This document shows positions 1 through 6,350 of a stretch of DNA of 7,997 bases, one piece after another (within the stretch, counting starts at the first letter, position 1; every line of letters starts with the position of its first letter). The notes under the pieces were generated by a model. The model ran no database searches, was not told the DNA's origin, and worked only from the letters and a program-made list of their open reading frames with translations. The stretch comes from Clostridia bacterium (lineage in GTDB: Bacteria > Bacillota_A > Clostridia > Peptostreptococcales > JAAYPU01): positions 1-7,997 of the forward strand of contig JAKSCF010000084.1 in the NCBI GenBank assembly GCA_022360735.1, written 5' to 3'. The position numbers and the translations under genes are program-made.

Positions 1-1005
1 AATATAAAGGAAAAGAAACTTTCGAAAGAAGCAGTCAATATAAAGCTTGAAGAGACAAAAAAGAGAATCAGCGAAAATATTGCAGGTGAGAATACGGACT
101 TGCAGCATGTTTACAAGCCTTTAAATCTATATACCTATGACCCAATATCCCAGGTGAAAATTCAATGGTATTCCAATGATTTGGACTTGGTAGATACAAC
201 GGGAAAGGTCGATGGGCTTAATATCCATCAGCCGGTTGAAGTGGTTTTAAAGGCAGAACTGACTTTAGATGAGAACAACCAAAGCTATGAGGTAAAATTA
301 AGGGTAGTACCCTTTTTCCAATACGCATCGATAGAAGAAAAAATGCATGTCAGGATAGAAGAATTATTAAGCAATATAGCCAGCGGGGCAGAAGGCAGTA
401 TGGTTGTACTGCCAAGTCAGATAGAGGATATCCAAATTCAATGGTTGAAGCCAAAACAAAATATCAACGGTGTAATTGTGGTGAGCTTAATCTCTTTATT
501 ATTCTTTCTAATAACAACTCAATATAAAGGATTGGATAAGGAGATTAAAAAGAAAAAAGAAGACATCGAAAGAGACTTTCCGGAATTTATCAACAAACTG
601 GTTTTGCTCCTTAATGCAGGATTAATTGTAGAATCGGCATTAGAAATCATTACGGAAGATTATAAAAGATATGGTAAACATAAGCCATTATATGAGGAGT
701 TGTCTATGGTTATAAGAAATGTTCAGGAAAGTCATGCTTCCTTATCGGAAGAGTTAAGGTGCTTTGCTCAACGATGCGGTGTGAAAGAGATGATGCGATT
801 TGTTTCTATTGTAAGAGAAAACATCCATTTGGGGAGTTCGTTGGTTCAAAAGTTGGAACTGGAAGCAGCCCAATCATGGGAAAATCGTAAGCATAAGGCA
901 GAAATCTTAGGTCGACTAGCTGAGACAAAACTAACATTTCCACTGGTCATTTTATTGCTGGTGTTAATTATCATCATTATGACGCCGGCATTCATGGAAA
1001 TGTAA
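1..1005 (+). CDS. TadB/TadC-like type II secretion F-domain platform protein with Ig-like ectodomain (5' end outside window)
   Basis: The reading frame is open from base 1 to the TAA at 1003-1005 (334 residues visible), so the gene begins upstream; the TTG at 100 is an internal Leu codon. Visible layout: residues 1-153 are soluble; 155-174 form a hydrophobic membrane segment; about 176-309 are a charged, helical region typical of a GspF/T2SSF domain, with the family-like stretch DFPEFINKLVLLLNAGL near 192-208; 310-331 form a second membrane segment at the C-terminus. Within the soluble part, about 52-104 (VKIQWYSND, then GKVDG, then PVEVVLKAEL) resembles bacterial Ig-like domains of the 'atrophied Big' type. 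A second, shorter copy (LPSQIEDIQIQW, about 137-148) runs straight into the first membrane helix. In Tad systems such proteins form the inner-membrane platform that couples the ATPase to pilin assembly. The family call is firm; TadB versus TadC is less certain. It is followed 35 bases later by the Flp pilin gene. Confidence 0.85.
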   Translation, partial: NIKEKKLSKEAVNIKLEETKKRISENIAGENTDLQHVYKPLNLYTYDPISQVKIQWYSNDLDLVDTTGKVDGLNIHQPVEVVLKAELTLDENNQSYEVKLRVVPFFQYASIEEKMHVRIEELLSNIASGAEGSMVVLPSQIEDIQIQWLKPKQNINGVIVVSLISLLFFLITTQYKGLDKEIKKKKEDIERDFPEFINKLVLLLNAGLIVESALEIITEDYKRYGKHKPLYEELSMVIRNVQESHASLSEELRCFAQRCGVKEMMRFVSIVRENIHLGSSLVQKLELEAAQSWENRKHKAEILGRLAETKLTFPLVILLLVLIIIIMTPAFMEM

Positions 1006-1040
1006 AGATAAAAAATGATTGATAAAAGGAAGGGTGCAAT

Positions 1041-1214
1041 ATGTTAAAAAGGATAAGAGATTCAATAAAAAACGAAAAAGGCATGGAAATGGTGCAAGTG
1101 GCTATATTAATAGCAATTGCAATTGGTGTAGGGATAATATTCAAAGATTCTATTGGCAGTTTTATTAAGGATATTTTTGATCAACTCAATGCAGACAGTT
1201 TTGAAGTTAATTAA
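1041..1214 (+). CDS. Flp1-like type IVb pilin (57 aa)
   Basis: ATG at 1041 is preceded by the strong ribosome site AGGAAGGG (1027-1034, 6-base spacer); the frame ends with TAA at 1212-1214. The 57-residue product has a short basic leader (MLKRIRDSIKNEKG), a hydrophobic stretch at about 18-33 ending in IIFKD, then an amphipathic tail SIGSFIKDIFDQLN. This is the plan of the clostridial Flp1-like pilin family, the major fibre subunit of Tad pili, which is cut after the Gly by a TadV-type prepilin peptidase. The expected cut is after G14, giving mature MEMVQVAILI. The residue at mature position +5 is Gln (Q19) instead of the usual Glu; a Glu is present at +2. The gene sits between the platform gene and a TadE-like gene, where a pilin is expected. 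Its 3' end probably overlaps the start of the next gene. Confidence 0.85.
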   Translation: MLKRIRDSIKNEKGMEMVQVAILIAIAIGVGIIFKDSIGSFIKDIFDQLNADSFEVN

Positions 1215-1764
1215 AAGGAAATTAAATAACCGAGGGGTCGTACTAGTGGAGGCTGCTATAATCATGCCCATTGTTACTTTGGTTCTTGTTGGAGTGATTT
1301 ATATACTGTTTAATTTATATAATACGACGTCTCTGCAATCAGCCGTGCATATCACTTGTGAAAAAGGAAGCCGCTACTACTCAGAAACCATTGAAAGTGA
1401 ACATGCTTGGCAAATAGAAGCCACTTTATATCCTTATACCAACAAGGAAAGGAATATAGAAACATTACTGATGAATCATTGGATAAAGCGTTTTAATGTT
1501 TCATGTGCAGATGTAGAAGCCCATGTTAGCCATCAATTAGGTTTTTCGAAAATTGTTATGGCATACAAAGAAAAGCATAAAAGCCCAATGATCAATCAAC
1601 TTGGGAAAAATTTAGTAGGCTTACCGCGTTTAGATGAGTTTTATATTCATGATGAAGCTGAATATATCCGAAATATTGATTTGTTAGAAGATGCAGCTTA
1701 TTCAGCATTTGAAAACGTCTTTGAAGAGGCAAAAAAAAGATATGAAAGTATGGAATTGGATTAA
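1189..1764 (+). CDS. TadE-like pseudopilin
   Basis: Product of 191 residues when started at ATG 1189. The N-terminus has a basic leader ending KLNNRG and then VVLVEAAIIMP, so the Glu is at +5 after the Gly, the classical type IVb prepilin signal. A single hydrophobic segment runs to about residue 42 (IYILFN). The rest, about 43-191, is a polar extracytoplasmic domain with two Cys (CEKGSRYY and VSCADV) and an acidic helical end. TadE-like minor pilins are thought to start or cap the Flp fibre. The start is uncertain: ATG 1189 overlaps the pilin gene by 26 bases and has no close ribosome site, whereas TTG 1177 lies 5 bases after TTAAGGA (1165-1171). An upstream TTG at 1153 would make the leader implausibly long. 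The overlap implies translational coupling with the pilin gene. Confidence 0.8.
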   Translation: MQTVLKLIKRKLNNRGVVLVEAAIIMPIVTLVLVGVIYILFNLYNTTSLQSAVHITCEKGSRYYSETIESEHAWQIEATLYPYTNKERNIETLLMNHWIKRFNVSCADVEAHVSHQLGFSKIVMAYKEKHKSPMINQLGKNLVGLPRLDEFYIHDEAEYIRNIDLLEDAAYSAFENVFEEAKKRYESMELD

Positions 1765-1768
1765 TCAT

Positions 1769-4258
1769 ATGATGTTGAAGTGTTTGAACAACAGAGGTTC
1801 CGTTTCGATATACCTAACCCTTATTTTTCTGAGTTTTATTATCCTTGCAGGGGTTTTGGTAGATGCGGCTTGCATCAATACCGGTCGAGTACATATTGAG
1901 AGAGCTGCAGATATTGCGGTACGTTCTATTCTATCCGAATATGACCGGAATTTAAAGAATGAATATGGTTTGTTTGCTACCGAATTAACAGAAGAAGAGA
2001 TGGAAGAAAAAATATCGGCGTACATGAATAGAATGATGCGCCCATCATTAGGTTTAGAAGAAAACCAAAATAATATGGATTTTTATGATTTTAAATTAAA
2101 AGGGATTCAGGTCAATACAGATGATTTGTCTCTCAATAATTTAAAAATATTTGAAAATCAAATCGTGGAATATATGCGTTACCGTGCTGTATTAGGAGCG
2201 TTAGGTGATTTTACGAAAAACGTAGAGCAGATGGAGAAAGCTGCAAATGGACTCATATTAATGGAAAAAGCTGCTGTGGTCTATAAAGCGTTGGAGGATT
2301 TAGACGACGTATTAAATCGCATAAGAAAATACAGTGATGGCTGGTATTATGATAAAGGAAAAAATTTCAGAAGCTATTCAAAAAGCGTAAAAAGTTTGTC
2401 CATTGTTATGGGCCAAGATGGGAAAGAAAGCTACGTCAAAAACTTATTTGGTTTATTAAAAGATGGATATAAAGTAAGGTTGAAAAATAATTTATTTTCT
2501 CCGAAGGAATTAGAAAATATCAATCAAAACTATATAGATGATTTTGATGAATATGTGTATAACCGATGTTCTTTAAAAGGGCTGAGGAGTGCAGAAAGGA
2601 CAATTTTTAGACGTTTATCCAACCTGGAAAGTACAGCAGATGAGTCAAACGAAGAGCAGAGGCTTCAATACATTCAGTGGCTGGACGATATAAATGAAAA
2701 GAAAGAAGACTATTTTAATGATATAGAAAGTCAAGACATTCAAGCATATGTTGATTTCTATAAAAACCGTCAAGATGCATGTAATGAAGCGTTAGAGGCA
2801 ATCAATGAATTGATCTTAACCGGAAAGCATATTCAAGAACTTGTTGATGAAGTCAATGGATACTTAGATGAAAGTGACAATAAAATAGTATCGGAGCTGA
2901 AAGAAACCATAAAAAAAGATATGGCGACCATAAGTACAATGGTGAATTTTGAATACGGAACCGGCCTTTATGATGCTCAGAGAAAGATTACTCAAAATAA
3001 AAAGGCTTTAGACCGGTTCTTAAATGCGTATATAGACGAATCAGTAATCCGGTCATTGGAAGAAAAGGCCTATAATCATGGGAGATACATTGATGACAAT
3101 TTTAATATAAAAGTTTTTTTAAAAGAACTGAAAAATACAATTCATTCCAATAACATCTATCAACGTGAAAAAGAAAATTATGATTCAGAATGGAGACAGT
3201 TATTGCGACAGTATGATAGTGATTTTCTTGTTGAGCCTTTTTCTACGGGTCAGTTTGAATGGGATGTTCAAAATGCTGAAAGTTATTTTGAAATAGAGAA
3301 TCTTGAAGAACAATATGATCATAAAGAGGAACTGTATGAGCCTGTTGCCGGCATAAATGGTAGACAATTAAAAAATCATTTCATTTATGAACGTCTTCCT
3401 ACTCATATACATGGTATAGAGTCACAACCTATTATGGATACAGGAATTGTAGATGGATTAAACATTCATCAAATGTCTTGGAACCATATAAAAAATAAAT
3501 TGTATTTAAACGAGTACGTTTTATCATTCTTTAAGCATCATACCAATGAAAATATCAATGCTGAAAGTTTTTTTGAACATGAAGTGGAATACATACTTTA
3601 TGGGGAATACAGTGAAAAAAAGAATTTCACAAGATTTCAATCGGATCTTTTTTTACTTCGAGTAGGAATGAATATGGTACATATTTATAGTGACCCTGTA
3701 AAGAGACAGCAGGTATTGAAAGCTGCGCTGCCATTGACAACAATTAGTCCTTTTTTTGCACAGCTTTTGATCACATCTGCATGGGCTGCCGCAGAATCTA
3801 AGCTGGATTTAGATGAATTATTAGAGGGTGAAGAAGTTGCATTTATGAAAACAAAAGAGGACTGGAGACTATCTTTAGATGCTGTTTTTTCAAGCAATAA
3901 AAATGTTAAAAATAATCAGGGAAAAATTCATTTTGATAAGAAGAAAAACAAAGATGACAAAGATGAAGGAAAGCAGCTTGATATAAATAAGTTAGACTAT
4001 GAAGACTATCTTAGATTATTTCTTTTGTTTAGAAAAAAAGAAGATACGTTATATAGAACTTTAGATTTGATTCAGCTCAATATGAAAGGCCGGCATTATA
4101 AAGATTTTGAGACTAGGTATTATTTTGGCGGGTGTAAAGTCAAAGCTGAGAGCTCCATTAAGCATATTTTTTTAAAGTTTCAATGGATGCCGGAATATAT
4201 ACAAAATGAAACTTTGGGTAGAAAAGACATTGATGTTCAAGTGCAGCACAGCTATTAG
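1769..4258 (+). CDS. Large membrane-anchored Tad-locus protein, DUF5702-like
   Basis: About 829 residues if started at ATG 1769 (leader MMLKCLNNRG). ATG 1742 is an alternative, with GAAGAGG 12 bases upstream; both overlap or nearly abut the preceding gene. Residues 11-35 are one hydrophobic helix (SVSIYLTLIFLSF, then ILAGVLVDAA). It is followed by a conserved-looking stretch ending EYGLFA near 65-70 that I recall as typical of clostridial DUF5702 proteins. The middle, about 150-520, is highly charged and helical, probably coiled coil. Near 652-680 there is a second hydrophobic stretch (SPFFAQLLITSAWAAAES), then a conserved WRLSLD-type segment, a Lys/Asp-rich linker (about 715-738) and a final domain (YEDYLRLFLLF, LDLIQLN). 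Its biochemical function is not known. Place and topology suggest a large envelope or surface partner of the Tad pilus, loosely comparable to TadG. The segment after the Gly lacks Glu at +5 (it is Tyr), so it may stay anchored. Confidence 0.75.
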   Translation: MMLKCLNNRGSVSIYLTLIFLSFIILAGVLVDAACINTGRVHIERAADIAVRSILSEYDRNLKNEYGLFATELTEEEMEEKISAYMNRMMRPSLGLEENQNNMDFYDFKLKGIQVNTDDLSLNNLKIFENQIVEYMRYRAVLGALGDFTKNVEQMEKAANGLILMEKAAVVYKALEDLDDVLNRIRKYSDGWYYDKGKNFRSYSKSVKSLSIVMGQDGKESYVKNLFGLLKDGYKVRLKNNLFSPKELENINQNYIDDFDEYVYNRCSLKGLRSAERTIFRRLSNLESTADESNEEQRLQYIQWLDDINEKKEDYFNDIESQDIQAYVDFYKNRQDACNEALEAINELILTGKHIQELVDEVNGYLDESDNKIVSELKETIKKDMATISTMVNFEYGTGLYDAQRKITQNKKALDRFLNAYIDESVIRSLEEKAYNHGRYIDDNFNIKVFLKELKNTIHSNNIYQREKENYDSEWRQLLRQYDSDFLVEPFSTGQFEWDVQNAESYFEIENLEEQYDHKEELYEPVAGINGRQLKNHFIYERLPTHIHGIESQPIMDTGIVDGLNIHQMSWNHIKNKLYLNEYVLSFFKHHTNENINAESFFEHEVEYILYGEYSEKKNFTRFQSDLFLLRVGMNMVHIYSDPVKRQQVLKAALPLTTISPFFAQLLITSAWAAAESKLDLDELLEGEEVAFMKTKEDWRLSLDAVFSSNKNVKNNQGKIHFDKKKNKDDKDEGKQLDINKLDYEDYLRLFLLFRKKEDTLYRTLDLIQLNMKGRHYKDFETRYYFGGCKVKAESSIKHIFLKFQWMPEYIQNETLGRKDIDVQVQHSY

Positions 4259-4260
4259 TA

Positions 4261-5085
4261 TTGGGGGATGGAGGATTGAGAAATACAAAAGGTTCGGTAA
4301 TGGTGGAGGCGGCTATTTTTCTTCCTGTTTTTATTATTGCTGTTCTGTCCATTGGTTTTATCATGAAAGTTTTTTATGTGCAAGAATATATGCAGCATAT
4401 ATTAGCAGATGAAGTATCCAAACAAGGTGTTGAAGCTTATTCCAATTTCAAGCTGGAAAATCAACAGGATGCTTTAATGTCTAATATTAAGGATCGTATG
4501 AATGGGAAATTTAAAAATTTACATATGAATCAAATGCCTCAGATGCTGCATTATAAATATTTATTTAATGGGATTTATGAAAAAAATCATGAAAATCATA
4601 TCAAGTATAATGTGAATTCAGATCATTTGATTGAAGCTGTTGTTTTATGTAAAGTTGATCTTCCTTTTAAAATGAGATTTACAGATGATTATGACTTAAT
4701 ACAGAGGGTGATTGTAAGAGGTTGGGTAGGAACCGAAAGGCCGGCCGACCCTATGTCTTTTGATGATATGTCAAATGAAAATGCAGGTACCTTAGTGTAT
4801 GTTTTTCCTCATTCAGGTGAAAAGTATCATAAAGAAAGCTGTTATATCATTTCCGATGCTCATTCTCCTTGTTTGCTAACTCAAGGACTGATGACAAAAT
4901 ATGGACCTTGTAAGATTTGTGATGCCAGTTCATTAAGCCTGGGTTCTAAAGTATATATATTTAGAAAGAGTGGTACACATTTTCATTCAGAAGCGTGTAT
5001 TTTGGTCCAAGAACATATTGTGGGGCTTGAACTTCAGGAGGCTATAGATAAAGGGTATAGACCCTGCAAAATCTGTATCAAGTAG
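4261..5085 (+). CDS. TadE-like pseudopilin with two C-terminal Cys/His (putative zinc) modules
   Basis: Product of 274 residues from TTG 4261. The N-terminus NTKGSVMVEAAIFLP has Gly followed by Glu at +5, the type IVb prepilin signal, and a hydrophobic helix to about residue 40. Residues 41-175 form a polar extracytoplasmic domain. Residues 179-221 and 231-274 are two related modules, each with VYxF, a Gly, then YH or FH, a Cys four residues after the His, and PCKIC near the end. Likely ligands are H190, C194, C217, C220 and H242, C246, C269, C272. This resembles the small YHxxxC...PCxxC module found at the ends of secreted nucleases and other surface proteins. The start is odd: no ATG lies before the signal. 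TTG 4261 begins 2 bases after the upstream stop and lacks a ribosome site; TTG 4276 sits only 1 base after GGAGG. Coupled re-initiation is likely. Confidence 0.8.
   Translation: MGDGGLRNTKGSVMVEAAIFLPVFIIAVLSIGFIMKVFYVQEYMQHILADEVSKQGVEAYSNFKLENQQDALMSNIKDRMNGKFKNLHMNQMPQMLHYKYLFNGIYEKNHENHIKYNVNSDHLIEAVVLCKVDLPFKMRFTDDYDLIQRVIVRGWVGTERPADPMSFDDMSNENAGTLVYVFPHSGEKYHKESCYIISDAHSPCLLTQGLMTKYGPCKICDASSLSLGSKVYIFRKSGTHFHSEACILVQEHIVGLELQEAIDKGYRPCKICIK
4795..5082 (+). repeat. Tandem Cys/His module repeat within the TadE-like gene
   Basis: Two protein-level copies, 4795-4923 and 4951-5082, separated by nine residues. Shared positions are VY(V/I)F, SG, (Y/F)H, C four residues later and PCKIC. Copy 2 also keeps the ELQEAIDKGYRPC pattern usual for this module; copy 1 has a looser version (LLTQGLMTKYGPC) and an extra Cys (C204). 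The DNA of the two copies is well diverged, so this is an old duplication or double acquisition and not a recent slip. Confidence 0.75.
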
Positions 5086-5116
5086 GGTATATGGTTATTT
5101 ATACATCTACATTCAA

Positions 5117-5143
5117 TTGCAAAGTTTTATAGTATTGTATAAG
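5117..5143 (+). promoter_or_regulatory. Weak candidate promoter before the FHA gene
   Basis: The 86-base gap between the TadE-like and FHA genes holds TTGCAA (5117-5122) and TATAAG (5138-5143) with a short 15-base spacer. It could give the FHA-kinase pair its own transcription start, but the spacing is poor and AT-rich DNA yields such matches by chance. No terminator is seen before it, so read-through from the pilus genes is equally possible. Confidence 0.25.
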
Positions 5144-5171
5144 CACTAGATAAAAAATATGGGGGACAACA

Positions 5172-6350
5172 ATGGATAGCAATGAATTAAAAGGGTGTTT
5201 GGTAAACTTATATGATGGCAAACGTATTAGGATGGATTGTTCGACAGGATTTTCTATAGGAAGAATACCTATAAAAAATAATGAAGGGCTATATATAGAA
5301 GATCCAATTATCAGCAGGGAGCATGCACACATTATCAATGAAGAAAATCAATTTTATATGGTTGATTTGAATTCAAAAAATGGAACCAAAATAAATGGTA
5401 CTGAGCTGGAGCCGTATAAAAAGTATCAATTAAGCCAATATAGCTTGATTGAATTTTCTAAAATCAAGTATCGTTTTGAATATGAACAGGATACTGAAAA
5501 AGTCGATTTAGGCTATGGAACACTACAAATCATAGATATAAACGGACAAAAAAAATGTTGCATTGAACTCCCATACAATGTGGATATAATAGAATATCAA
5601 AAGGAAATGATAGATCATAATCCATATCATAATTTAATGGAAATGAGCATATTATCCAGTGACAAAGGCAGTCGAATTTATTATAATTTGTCCAATATGA
5701 CTGCTCTGGACACCATTATACAAGAAAAAAAGTTAAGTAAAAAAGATTTGATCAATCTTTTTTTTAGTATATTTGAAGTGATAAAACAAACTGAAAGATT
5801 GTTGCTATTTCCTGAATGCTTTGTTTTGCATCCTAAAGCAATCTTTTATAAAAAGGACAAGCAGCCTTGTTTTATTTATCTGCCAAGCAAAAGAGAAGAT
5901 GACTTTTTAAATCAAATAAAAAGCTTAATGATGGAATTGGTTGGGAAGTATTTGGATGGAAATGAAAAAGAGTTTAAAAAACAGGTGTTGACAACTTTAT
6001 CGTCTAAGGATGTCAATTTAGATCATATTAGAAGTATGATGATAGAGTCTCAAGAAATCAATACAATGGCTGTATCTGATAGCATTAGAGTAGAAGCTAA
6101 CGATATTAAGAAAAGTAAATGGATCAATCTAGGAAAACAACATATGAATAATAAAATATATTTTCTATTGTTCCAAGGCATTGTATTATTATTTTTAGGC
6201 TTTTTAATGCTAATCAGCGGACTGGAAATGAACCAAAAAATAGGATTATGTTTAATCGCTTTAGGTTTAGATGGTTGGGTTTCCAATAATTGGATAAAGA
6301 AAAGGAAAAAGGTGAGTGATGAAGGGCCAAATTCTAAATCAACGCTATGA
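5172..6350 (+). CDS. FHA-domain protein with DUF6382-like region and two C-terminal membrane helices
   Basis: Product of 392 residues; ATG 5172 follows GGGGGA (5161-5166) by 5 bases. Residues about 8-103 are a clear FHA domain, a phospho-Thr peptide reader. The binding-site residues are present: GR at 30-31, ISREHAHI at 47-54, and DLNSKNG followed by ING at 65-76. Residues about 115-295 resemble the region catalogued as DUF6382 in clostridial FHA proteins (EYQKEMIDHNP, YYNLSNM, then LFPECFVLHPKAIFYKKDKQ). Residues 329-349 and 354-370 are hydrophobic helices joined by a short loop, with a basic cytoplasmic-type tail (KKRKK). The protein is therefore probably held in the membrane with FHA in the cytoplasm. 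From memory DUF6382 usually precedes FHA; here the order is reversed. The gene overlaps the kinase gene by 32 bases, so the two are made together; the kinase is the obvious candidate for producing its ligand. Confidence 0.85.
   Translation: MDSNELKGCLVNLYDGKRIRMDCSTGFSIGRIPIKNNEGLYIEDPIISREHAHIINEENQFYMVDLNSKNGTKINGTELEPYKKYQLSQYSLIEFSKIKYRFEYEQDTEKVDLGYGTLQIIDINGQKKCCIELPYNVDIIEYQKEMIDHNPYHNLMEMSILSSDKGSRIYYNLSNMTALDTIIQEKKLSKKDLINLFFSIFEVIKQTERLLLFPECFVLHPKAIFYKKDKQPCFIYLPSKREDDFLNQIKSLMMELVGKYLDGNEKEFKKQVLTTLSSKDVNLDHIRSMMIESQEINTMAVSDSIRVEANDIKKSKWINLGKQHMNNKIYFLLFQGIVLLFLGFLMLISGLEMNQKIGLCLIALGLDGWVSNNWIKKRKKVSDEGPNSKSTL

Noticed and set aside
1..1005. Gene start at TTG 100
   Set aside because: The frame is open upstream to base 1, encodes a helical segment consistent with the rest of the ectodomain, and no ribosome site precedes 100; the gene is cut by the window edge.
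1765..2025. Minus-strand open frame inside the DUF5702-like gene
   Set aside because: Mirror of a real coding region; product shows no recognisable features. The same holds for minus-strand frames at 3685-3897, 4158-4364 and 6050-6286.
4206..4412. Plus-strand open frame bridging the DUF5702 and TadE-like genes
   Set aside because: Out-of-frame overlap of two well-supported genes; Cys/Tyr/Phe-rich product is typical of a shadow frame.
4739..4746. GGCCGGCC 8-base GC palindrome in an AT-rich gene
   Set aside because: Encodes in-frame residues of the TadE-like protein and stands alone; nothing suggests a junction or recombination site.
5082..5110. Imperfect hairpin GTAGGGTAT / ATACATCTAC after the second TadE-like gene
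   Set aside because: Stem is interrupted and not followed by a T run, so it is not a convincing terminator.
5099..5338. Minus-strand open frame over the start of the FHA gene
   Set aside because: No ribosome site or family resemblance; the + strand FHA motifs explain the sequence.
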